A stretch of DNA of 64,000 nt, taken from Alphaproteobacteria bacterium (GTDB lineage Bacteria > Pseudomonadota > Alphaproteobacteria > JAUHZC01). The DNA is taken from positions 872,501 through 936,500 of the forward strand of contig CP060236.1 of the NCBI GenBank assembly GCA_023898725.1, read 5' to 3'. The translations under genes and the position numbers were made by a program. Positions 1 through 7,567 of the stretch are shown here, piece by piece (the first letter of the stretch is position 1; every line of letters begins with the position of its first letter). A model generated the notes under the pieces. It did not search any database. It was not told the origin of the DNA and saw nothing but the letters and a program-made list of their open reading frames with translations.

Positions 1-23
1 TCAGTCCGGTAAAACACCTGTTC

Positions 24-473
24 TTATTCTTTCTTGCCATACATCATGCCACTAATGAGCTCTTCCAGGCTCACTGACGATTGCGTAATTGTTATTTGGC
101 CATGGGGGGGGATTGTTGTTGTGCTTCCTCCAGGAACAATTTGCAAAAACTTTCCTCCGAGTAAGCCATCACTGTGAATTTCTGCGGATGAATCATCGGG
201 AATGGCAATGTCTTTACGCAAGGTAAAGGTAACGTTTGCGAGAAATTCATCCTTACTGATGGTGCTAGAAATCACAGATCCTACTTTTACACCGCTAATA
301 CGCACATCAGCTCCTGTTTTAAGCCCATCGATGCGCTCGAATTTCGCTGAAAGCGTGTAACTGGGTTCGCTGCTGCCTCCCAGGTCGGTACTTTTGTAGG
401 CATAAGCCCCAAAAATCAAGGCAATAGCACAAATAATTGCGCCGATGAGTGTTTCAAACGTTCTATCTTGCAT
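24..473 (-). CDS. mlaD: MlaD-type MCE-domain lipid transport protein
   Basis: A 149-residue MCE-domain protein, the substrate-binding subunit of the Mla ABC system that moves phospholipids between inner and outer membranes. One N-terminal membrane segment (about residues 9-26) anchors it in the inner membrane. The MCE domain follows (about 38-115), with the typical stretch FERIDGLKTGADVRISGVKVG and a GLLGGKFLQI segment. The length matches the short alphaproteobacterial MlaD form. Its start overlaps the end of the upstream NDUFA12-like gene by 11 bp, so the two are probably co-transcribed. The ATP-binding and permease subunits are not in this window. The family is clear; the direction of lipid transport cannot be read from sequence. 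Confidence 0.9.
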   Translation of the reverse strand: MQDRTFETLIGAIICAIALIFGAYAYKSTDLGGSSEPSYTLSAKFERIDGLKTGADVRISGVKVGSVISSTISKDEFLANVTFTLRKDIAIPDDSSAEIHSDGLLGGKFLQIVPGGSTTTIPPHGQITITQSSVSLEELISGMMYGKKE

Positions 474-840
474 TGTTTAGCGTTCCCTTTTTTTGTCTTT
501 TTGGTTTCCATCTATTAAAGCACATTTTTTTTACAAATACAGGCCAATATGCATGTTGCGTCCCTGATAGATTGTGAAATATAGGGGCAGGTGAAACACC
601 TGTTTCGCCAATAATTGCTTCACTAAAAGGATGTTCGGGTGGTTTCATGGTGGTGTGGTGCAACCATAAGTGCCACTGTGGGGAAATGCATGTTGCATCC
701 GTGGAATCTGAAAAAATGGCCCAGCGCTGGCGTCTTTTGGTCAAAGGGTGCGGATAGCGTGATGCATAGTAACGGATACCATTATCATCTACCCCTACTA
801 GATCACCTGAAAAAATAGCGCGCAACCGGTGAAAAAACAT
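463..840 (-). CDS. NDUFA12-family complex I accessory protein
   Basis: A 125-residue homologue of the mitochondrial complex I subunit NDUFA12 (B17.2), an accessory family that bacteria share mainly within Alphaproteobacteria. The hallmark is present: LVGVDDNGIRYYASR near residues 14-28, then RRQRWAIFSD and PQWHLWLHHTT, with a PP doublet before the variable C-terminus. The usual C-terminal YxPW-type tail is replaced by a basic stretch (KPKRQKKG), so the end may be degenerate. It lies immediately upstream of mlaD and overlaps it by 11 bp. It probably assists complex I, whose core genes nuoA-I lie 11 kb away. Confidence 0.85.
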   Translation of the reverse strand: MFFHRLRAIFSGDLVGVDDNGIRYYASRYPHPLTKRRQRWAIFSDSTDATCISPQWHLWLHHTTMKPPEHPFSEAIIGETGVSPAPIFHNLSGTQHAYWPVFVKKMCFNRWKPKRQKKGTLNNAR

Positions 841-926
841 GAAAAGCTATAAAAAACGAGTACGATAAAAATATCATTTTATCGTATGGATGTATATGGG
901 CGTGTGTGAAAAGACGAAGAAAAGAC

Positions 927-955
927 TTGAAATGTGTGTTGTTTATGACTAAATA
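927..955 (+). promoter_or_regulatory. possible sigma70 promoter for rimP-nusA-infB
   Basis: TTGAAA (927-932) is followed after 17 bases by TAAATA (950-955), upstream of the leader hairpin at 983-1000. This is the best -35/-10 match in the 180-base divergent gap between the NDUFA12-like gene and rimP. It is a weak match found by eye. Confidence 0.35.
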
Positions 956-982
956 TGATGCATATTGAAATGCATTTGTTTC

Positions 983-1005
983 AGTGGGCTCTGGCCCACT
1001 TTTTT
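983..1005 (+). promoter_or_regulatory. rimP leader hairpin (attenuator-like)
   Basis: AGTGGGC (983-989) pairs perfectly with GCCCACT (994-1000) around a TCTG loop and runs directly into T5, about 20 bases before the rimP start. A GC-rich hairpin plus T-tract just upstream of rimP is a recurrent arrangement in proteobacteria (the rimP-leader type). It looks like an intrinsic terminator, so it either attenuates the operon or ends an upstream transcript. Confidence 0.65.
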
Positions 1006-1023
1006 ATTTAGGTAGAACTTGGG

Positions 1024-1500
1024 ATGATTGCAGTTGCTATAACGCCGGTAGAGGATAAAGTTCTTCAAGCACTTTTACCCTCTTTTGGAACCCTGGGGTA
1101 TACAATTGTTCGTGTGCAAGTGCGGGGCACGGAGCGCATTACTCTGGAGATTCTGATTGAGCGTGTGGATGGAGAGCCGGTGGCGTTGAGTGATTGTGTG
1201 CAAGCATCACACCAAGCATCGGCTATTTTAGATGTGGAGGATCCACTGGACCGAGCTTATTCGTTGGAGATATTTTCTCCCGGACTTGATCGTCCTTTTA
1301 CGCGCATGGAAGATTTTACCCGTTATCAGGGGAAAGACGTGCGGGTGAAAACGGATATTGCTTACGAGGGGCGTAAGCGCTTCAGGGGAACTCTCACGCG
1401 CGTGGACGAAGAAGAAATCTTCGTGGCTGTGGAAGAAGGCGATGTGCCTATCGCCATTCGCAAGGAGCACATTAATCAAGCAAACTTATGTTCTGATTAG
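1024..1500 (+). CDS. rimP: ribosome maturation factor RimP
   Basis: A 158-residue RimP, needed for 30S subunit maturation. It has the two-domain layout of the family: an N-terminal alpha/beta domain with RVQVRG....TLEILIER (about residues 29-48), the VEDPLDRAYSLEIFSPGLDRP signature (about 71-91), and a C-terminal SH3-like barrel (about 95-155). It is the first gene of rimP-nusA-infB, the conserved bacterial order, and lies 19 bases after the leader hairpin. The ATG start follows the sequence AACTTGGG, a modest ribosome-binding site. Confidence 0.95.
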   Translation: MIAVAITPVEDKVLQALLPSFGTLGYTIVRVQVRGTERITLEILIERVDGEPVALSDCVQASHQASAILDVEDPLDRAYSLEIFSPGLDRPFTRMEDFTRYQGKDVRVKTDIAYEGRKRFRGTLTRVDEEEIFVAVEEGDVPIAIRKEHINQANLCSD

Positions 1501-1576
1501 CAAAGATTATAAAATTTAAGAGAAGTAAGCATAGTTCTGTGATTAAAATAAATAACGTAAGACAGGGTACATAAAG

Positions 1577-3085
1577 ATGAATATTCGTGAAGTTATTTCA
1601 GGCGCCGAGGCCTTGGCACGCGAGAAAAACCTTGACATTGATGAGGTTCTAGAGGCGATTGAGCAAGCCATTCAAAAAGCAGCGCGGACCAAATTTGGCC
1701 TTGAAAAAGACATTCGTGCCAAGATTGTCAAAGAATCGGGGGAATTAGAGCTCACACGGTGCCGTGAAGTTGTTGAGGTATTTGAGGACCCGAGTGATTC
1801 TGGAAGTAAGGTTTTGCTTTCTGATGCGCGTCGTGAGTCGCCCAAGGCTGAGCTCGGTGATGTGTTAGTCGATCACTTACCCAACATCGATTTTGGTCGT
1901 GTGGCCGCTCAAACAGCCCGTCAGGTCATTACACAGCGTATTCGAGAAGCGGAACGCACGCGCAATTATAACGAGTATATCGGACGAGTCAGTGAAATTA
2001 TTAACGGTACTATTCGGCGGTTTGAGTTTGGTAACGCCATTGTTGATCTTGGCAAAACAGAAGCTATTCTTCGTAGAGATGAGATTATCCCACGAGAAAA
2101 CTTACGCATTGGTGATCGGGTGCGTGCTTATATTATGGATGTCAAAAGTGACGTACGTGGTCCGCAAATCTTTTTATCACGGACACATCCGCAGTTTATG
2201 GCCCAGTTATTTGCTCAGGAAGTACCAGAGATCTACGATGGTGTAATCCAAATTGTCGGGGTGGCGCGTGACCCCGGAAGCCGTGCAAAAATAGCTGTTT
2301 TCGCACGTGATTCATCTATTGATCCTATTGGTGCGTGTGTAGGAATGCGCGGTAGTCGTGTTCAGAATATCGTGAATGAGCTGCAGGGAGAAAAAATCGA
2401 TATTGTGCCGTGGTCTGATAACCTTGGAACATTTATTGTAAGCGCCCTTGTTCCTGCTGAGGTTGTAAAGGTTATTGTTGATGAGGAGCGCAACAAAGTG
2501 GATGTTGTTGTTCCTGATGATCAGCTAAGCTTAGCAATTGGGCGTCGCGGCCAGAATGTGCGTTTGGCTGCCCAGCTGGTTGGTTTTGATATTGATGTTC
2601 TTACTGAAGCTCAAGAGTCTGAACGTCGCTCTCAAAACTTAAAAGCCCGGACGGAGCTTTTCACAAGCGTTCTGGACGTTGATGATGTAATCGCCCATAT
2701 TCTAGCCGTTGAGGGATTTGTAAGTATTGAGGACATTGTCATGAGTGATACTTCGGAAATTGCTGCAATTGAAGGCTTTGATGACAATGTAGCCGCAGAA
2801 ATTCAGGCGCGGGCGAATGTCTATCTTGTGAAGAAAAACGAAGACCTTCGTGCTAAGCTTAAGGAAATGAAAGTTAATGATGATCTTTTAGATGTTGAAG
2901 GGGTATCCCTTGGTATGGTACATACCCTAGCAACGAAGAATATTTTGTCACGTGATGCTCTGGCGGAACTTGCTGGCGATGAGCTGCGGGAAACCCTGAA
3001 AGAGCATAATCTTTCACATGATGTTTCGAATGAAATCATTATGAAGGCACGTGCACACTGGTTTGACGAGGATGCTGATAAATAA
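1577..3085 (+). CDS. nusA: transcription termination/antitermination factor NusA
   Basis: A 502-residue NusA, the RNA polymerase-associated factor for pausing, termination and antitermination. Order of domains: N-terminal RNAP-binding domain (1-125), S1 domain (about 135-200), two KH domains (about 230-345, with GACVGMRGSRV and LAIGRRGQNVRLA), and two C-terminal helix-hairpin-helix repeats (about 360-425 and 435-495), as usual in proteobacteria. It sits between rimP and infB. The small ylxR gene often found between nusA and infB is absent: only 37 bases separate the two. Confidence 0.97.
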   Translation: MNIREVISGAEALAREKNLDIDEVLEAIEQAIQKAARTKFGLEKDIRAKIVKESGELELTRCREVVEVFEDPSDSGSKVLLSDARRESPKAELGDVLVDHLPNIDFGRVAAQTARQVITQRIREAERTRNYNEYIGRVSEIINGTIRRFEFGNAIVDLGKTEAILRRDEIIPRENLRIGDRVRAYIMDVKSDVRGPQIFLSRTHPQFMAQLFAQEVPEIYDGVIQIVGVARDPGSRAKIAVFARDSSIDPIGACVGMRGSRVQNIVNELQGEKIDIVPWSDNLGTFIVSALVPAEVVKVIVDEERNKVDVVVPDDQLSLAIGRRGQNVRLAAQLVGFDIDVLTEAQESERRSQNLKARTELFTSVLDVDDVIAHILAVEGFVSIEDIVMSDTSEIAAIEGFDDNVAAEIQARANVYLVKKNEDLRAKLKEMKVNDDLLDVEGVSLGMVHTLATKNILSRDALAELAGDELRETLKEHNLSHDVSNEIIMKARAHWFDEDADK

Positions 3086-3122
3086 GCACGGGGCTTGAAA
3101 CAGCGATTGATTTGGTGGACGC

Positions 3123-5687
3123 ATGACGGATACGAAAAATACAAAATCTCAGAAGCTCTCACTTGGAGGCGATGCCCTCAAGCGTATACGAGATCAGCAA
3201 CAAAAAGCGCCTGGTGGTCGCTCTACGGTTACGGTCGAGGTGCGTCGTCGTCGAATGCCTGGCGACTCTCATCAGGGCATGCAACAGGGCCGTATTCCCT
3301 CAACGTTGACCATCAAGAAGTCTCAGGCGCATGAAGAGGTGGAAACCTCCACGCAGGCATCTGATCGCCCTGAAAAAAGGACTTTCCCAGCGGGTAATGA
3401 TCGCCTGAATGCAATCCGCGAAGCTCTTTCATCTCAAAACTCTGGCGTTCAAACACCTCGAATGTTTGGTGATGACCTTTTGCGTGATAATCTTTCCAGG
3501 CTTGATGAGGATGCACGCCGACGTAAAGAGATTGAGTTGCGTCAAAAAGCGGAAGCAGATTCTGCTGCGCGCAAGCGTGATGAACGTAATGATAGGGATA
3601 CAGATAAAAGCGCAGTATATGCTGCGGCGCCGGTATCTAAAAACGCTTTCTCTCCACGTGATGACGAACGTCGTCATCACCATGCAAAAACATCTTCTGA
3701 TACACATACCCACCGAACGGCAAATGCCGACGATACTGAGTCCATTCGTAACAAAGCAAAAACGGCACCCCAAGCTCGCATAAGTGATGGAAGCCGCCGA
3801 AACACTGGACGAATTTCTGTTCGCCAGGCCATGGATATCACGGAGGATGTTGATCACCAACGTACGCGAAGCATGGCGTCAATTCGGCGGGCAAGGGAAA
3901 AAGAACGTAAGCGCCAAATGCAGGCTGATACGAAAAAAGTTGTGCGTGAGGTCACGATCCCGGAAGTTATTACGGTGCAAGAACTAGCGAATCGCATGGC
4001 TGAGCGCGTGGCTATTGTTATCAAGACACTTTTGAGTCTGGATGTAATGGTAACTGCTAACCAAACAATTGACGCTGACACAGCGGAGCTTGTTGTAACG
4101 GAACTGGGCCATAAACATCGTCGGGTTTCTGAAAGCGACGTTGAGCATGATGATCTTAGCGCTCAGGATTCGGCTGATACAATGATTGCCCGTTGTCCCG
4201 TTGTAACGATCATGGGGCATGTGGATCATGGAAAAACATCATTGCTTGATGCCATCCGCAACACGGACGTTGCAGAAGGTGAAGCAGGTAAGATTACACA
4301 GCATATTGGCGCTTACCAAGTGCAAACGAAAAAGGGTCAACGGATCACTTTTATTGATACACCTGGCCATGCAGCATTTAATCAAATGCGGGCGCGAGGG
4401 GCAAATGTTACGGATATTGTGGTGCTTGTCGTTGCTGCGAATGACAGTGTGAAGGACCAAACCGTTGAGGCCATCCAACACGCAAAAGCAGCGGGGGTTC
4501 CCATTATCGTGGCTGTAAACAAGATTGATTTACCAGATGCAGATTCTATGAAGGTTAAAACAGATTTGCTGCAGCATGAGGTTATTGTTGAGGATATGAG
4601 TGGTGACGTGCAGTGTGTTGAAGTTTCCGCAAAAGCAGGACTAGGCCTTGATAAACTTGAGGAAGCGATTCTTCTGCAAGCCGAAATGATGGATCTCAAA
4701 GCTAATGCTAATCGTCCTGCCAATGGTGTTGTCATTGAGTCCCGTATGGAAATAGGTCAAGGGCCTGTAGCAACAGTACTGATTCAAGGCGGAACCCTAA
4801 AAATGGGTGATATTTTTATTGCAGGGACTGAGTATGGCCGTGTTCGCCTACTGAAAAACGAAAGAAATGCGCGCTTGGTTACAGCAGAGCCATCGACACC
4901 TGTGGAGGTTGTCGGCTTTAATGGTTCGCCAGCTGCAGGAGACGAGTTTGCGGTTGTTTCTTCAGATAACCAAGCCCGCGAAATTGCTGAGTACCGCCAA
5001 CGTAAGACCCGTGAAGCCCAGGTCCTTGCGGCCCGCAAAACTATGGATCAGCTATTTTCTGAAAATGCGCTTGGCAAAGAGTTGGCCGTTGTTGTTAAGG
5101 CAGATGTGCAAGGTTCTCAAGAGGCCATTTGTGGATCACTTGCTAAAATAGGTACGGATGAGGTCAGTGTTCGTGTTGTGGGTACCGGAGTTGGTGGCAT
5201 TAATGAAAGCGATATTAGCCTTGCGATGGCCACGAAAGCGCGTGTTCTTGGGTTTAATGTGCGCGCCAATGCGCAAGCCAAAGATCTTGCCCATAAAGAG
5301 GGGATTGCCATTAAGTACTACTCCGTCATTTACGATATTATTGACGATATAAAAGCCATTCTTTCGGGGATGTTAGCGCCTACTATTCGAGAAACTTTTT
5401 GTGGTACAGCGGAGGTTATGCAGGTCATCAAAGTTACCAAAGTTGGAAAGATTGCTGGTTGTGTTGTGCGTGATGGATCCATCAAACGTGGGGCAAAAGT
5501 TCGTTTGTTGCGCAAGGATGTGATCATTCACGAGGGAGCACTTAAAACACTGCGGCGCTTCAAGGATGAGGTGCAGTCTGTGAATAACGGCCTTGAATGT
5601 GGTATTGCCTTTGACAATTTTCAAGACATGCGTGTTGGAGATATTATCGAGTGCTTTGAGGTCACAGAAATCGCTCGAAAGCTTTAA
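3123..5687 (+). CDS. infB: translation initiation factor IF-2
   Basis: An 854-residue IF-2, the GTPase that brings initiator tRNA to the 30S subunit. The first 280 residues are low-complexity, charged and probably disordered, followed by the IF2_N segment (VITVQELANRMAERV). The G domain has GHVDHGKTS (about 369), DTPGHAAF (about 412) and NKID (about 467). Domains II, III and the fMet-tRNA-binding C-terminal domain follow. It starts with ATG in GGACGCATGACGG, 37 bases after nusA. The genes that often follow (rbfA, truB) are not here; the next gene is convergent. Confidence 0.97.
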   Translation: MTDTKNTKSQKLSLGGDALKRIRDQQQKAPGGRSTVTVEVRRRRMPGDSHQGMQQGRIPSTLTIKKSQAHEEVETSTQASDRPEKRTFPAGNDRLNAIREALSSQNSGVQTPRMFGDDLLRDNLSRLDEDARRRKEIELRQKAEADSAARKRDERNDRDTDKSAVYAAAPVSKNAFSPRDDERRHHHAKTSSDTHTHRTANADDTESIRNKAKTAPQARISDGSRRNTGRISVRQAMDITEDVDHQRTRSMASIRRAREKERKRQMQADTKKVVREVTIPEVITVQELANRMAERVAIVIKTLLSLDVMVTANQTIDADTAELVVTELGHKHRRVSESDVEHDDLSAQDSADTMIARCPVVTIMGHVDHGKTSLLDAIRNTDVAEGEAGKITQHIGAYQVQTKKGQRITFIDTPGHAAFNQMRARGANVTDIVVLVVAANDSVKDQTVEAIQHAKAAGVPIIVAVNKIDLPDADSMKVKTDLLQHEVIVEDMSGDVQCVEVSAKAGLGLDKLEEAILLQAEMMDLKANANRPANGVVIESRMEIGQGPVATVLIQGGTLKMGDIFIAGTEYGRVRLLKNERNARLVTAEPSTPVEVVGFNGSPAAGDEFAVVSSDNQAREIAEYRQRKTREAQVLAARKTMDQLFSENALGKELAVVVKADVQGSQEAICGSLAKIGTDEVSVRVVGTGVGGINESDISLAMATKARVLGFNVRANAQAKDLAHKEGIAIKYYSVIYDIIDDIKAILSGMLAPTIRETFCGTAEVMQVIKVTKVGKIAGCVVRDGSIKRGAKVRLLRKDVIIHEGALKTLRRFKDEVQSVNNGLECGIAFDNFQDMRVGDIIECFEVTEIARKL

Positions 5688-5879
5688 GTGTGCTCTGAGT
5701 ATTGAGATAAGTGGTGATAGTTGGATCCAGTTCTTTTATTGCTCTGATTAAAAAAAATCACATGTGTGGTCTTTTGTTGGGGTACTGCTAATTCTTTCCT
5801 AGGTCTCTTCAGGAAAGGCAAACACGGCTCAGTATTGTAGGATCCCCCGCGATGTTTTCGTGGAAGTCGGATACTATGC

Positions 5880-7256
5880 TTAAGGTGATGAACGAGGCAG
5901 TATTTCCCATGCAGCAACGCTATCAGCATAGTCATGTGAGTAATAAGTGGGATCATCATACTCCCTTTCATATTCCGTTACATCAGGGAGTGGGGGACTA
6001 TCACAATCAAAGTAATCAGGGAGTATGTGAAACATAGAAGTACTATCTTCTAAGGACTCTCTTCCTATATGAAGCGTAGCTTTACGAAATTCTTCTCTTC
6101 GGACCTCTTGGTGCATACGCATCAGTGCCATTTGATGAACGGGTAACTGTGGCGTGGGAAAAACATGATGTGTATAGTGTGCCCAGGGGCTTTCTCCTGA
6201 TGTTTTCTCCCATGATCCTCCATAGGTCGCCATGAAGCCTAAGTTTCTTAGTGATAAATTTTCAGAGCGTAACCTAAAAACAACATGATCAAGGCAAGAT
6301 GAGGGGTGTTTTACCATAAAACGTAGCGTGCGTGCGGTTTGATTAGCAGAAACTTTCATACCCAGAAGGATACGCAGGGTATTTTGTTGCAAGGAGACAA
6401 TTATTGCTGATAATGAATTTTGCCCCCGATGTGCAAGATCTTGTACATCATCCGGACTTAGAAATCTTTCCTGAACATAACGTGCATCCGCTAAGCGCTG
6501 TTCGTTCTTAGCTGCCTCTGGGGTGTCGAGAATTGTTAAAATAGCTTCACGTGACAGCGGAAGGATAAAACAATGCGGTTTTTCAGCAAGCTTTCTAAAA
6601 ATATCCTGTATCATTTGATCAATGCAGATGCCGATGGAAGGCTCTGACAACCCATGATCCATTGTTTTTCTTGCAAAAAGAACGTTTTTGGATCCTTCTT
6701 TTGTGGGAAAAATCATATAATTTAAAGGTATTAGCTGTACTTTTCCTAAGAGCAGTTTTTTTTCAAGTGTTGGGTGATATAAAAAAATATGAAATCCAGA
6801 ACATATAAGGCGTGTGCGCGGATCAGCACCAAAACCTAAAAGAAGATCATCGCCAGATAAAATTGTCGACACAAGGTTTCTGGATATTTTTATGTGTTGT
6901 TTTTCTATTTTGGGATGACTATCATCTTCATGGTGCGCCCCACAGAGGGCAAAGGTTAGCTCAAAAGAAATAGGTTCTCCTTTGTGGCTTTGCACAAGGT
7001 TTTCTCGCACTGCATCTGTGAGAGGAAGTGCACCTAAACCATGCGGGGAAATGTTCAGCCTACGTGATAAAGGAAAATCCAGAATGCTTTCAACGCGAGC
7101 TCTATCATCGTAAAGTATATGTGCGTGGGGATGTGATGGTGCGAGGGAGGCAGATTCTTCGTGTTTGGTTCGCATAGAGTCAGATTCCGAGGCTACGCTT
7201 GGAAAAAGTGTCGTGATAAAAAGCAAAATAATGCATTTTTTTATGTTTTTGAGCAT
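5880..7256 (-). CDS. exported protein of unknown function
   Basis: I do not recognise this family. From the ATG at 7256 it is 458 residues and begins with a textbook Sec signal peptide: positive MLKNIKK, a hydrophobic core CIILLFITTLFPSV, then an ASES cleavage region. A GTG 24 bases further upstream is also possible but would place a charged stretch before the signal. The mature part is mixed alpha/beta with two Cys-containing segments, no membrane segment, and an acidic Tyr-rich tail (YEREYDDPTYYSHDYAD). It is divergent from the exported repeat protein at 7568; both may be surface or periplasmic factors. Confidence 0.65.
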   Translation of the reverse strand: MLKNIKKCIILLFITTLFPSVASESDSMRTKHEESASLAPSHPHAHILYDDRARVESILDFPLSRRLNISPHGLGALPLTDAVRENLVQSHKGEPISFELTFALCGAHHEDDSHPKIEKQHIKISRNLVSTILSGDDLLLGFGADPRTRLICSGFHIFLYHPTLEKKLLLGKVQLIPLNYMIFPTKEGSKNVLFARKTMDHGLSEPSIGICIDQMIQDIFRKLAEKPHCFILPLSREAILTILDTPEAAKNEQRLADARYVQERFLSPDDVQDLAHRGQNSLSAIIVSLQQNTLRILLGMKVSANQTARTLRFMVKHPSSCLDHVVFRLRSENLSLRNLGFMATYGGSWEKTSGESPWAHYTHHVFPTPQLPVHQMALMRMHQEVRREEFRKATLHIGRESLEDSTSMFHILPDYFDCDSPPLPDVTEYEREYDDPTYYSHDYADSVAAWEILPRSSP

Positions 7257-7567
7257 ATGTATTTTTCTGAATATAATCACTCATTATATAAAATTTTTTC
7301 TTTCTAAAATCCAGATGAAAAAATCTTTTTCTTTTGTGTGATTAATAAAAAGCGATACCTAACAACATTATACAGGAGGATGTCTCTTTTGAGGTGGGCG
7401 ATATGTGCGCTGTTTTTTACGCACATTATTCGCATGTAATTCCTGCACAGACGTTCTGTTCATATATGGTGGCAAATGAATTATGAATATTTTTTATGCT
7501 AAGGCAGGTTAAATATTTATTAATAATTATCATGTCTAATAAATAGAAAATATTTCATAGAGGAATA
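7257..7567. other. 311-bp divergent intergenic region
   Basis: The gap between two divergent genes for exported proteins is A+T-rich and must hold both promoters, but I cannot place either securely. The clearest structure is a hairpin with ATGTGCG (7403-7409) and CGCACAT (7420-7426). AGGAGG sits directly against an ATG at 7380 that opens a 19-codon frame; with no spacer this is unlikely to be translated. GAGG about 6 bases before 7568 is a plausible ribosome-binding site for the next gene. Confidence 0.4.

Noticed and set aside
5794..5817. Terminator hairpin between infB and the convergent exported gene
   Set aside because: CTTTCCT/AGGAAAG can pair, but no T-tract follows on either strand; left uncalled.
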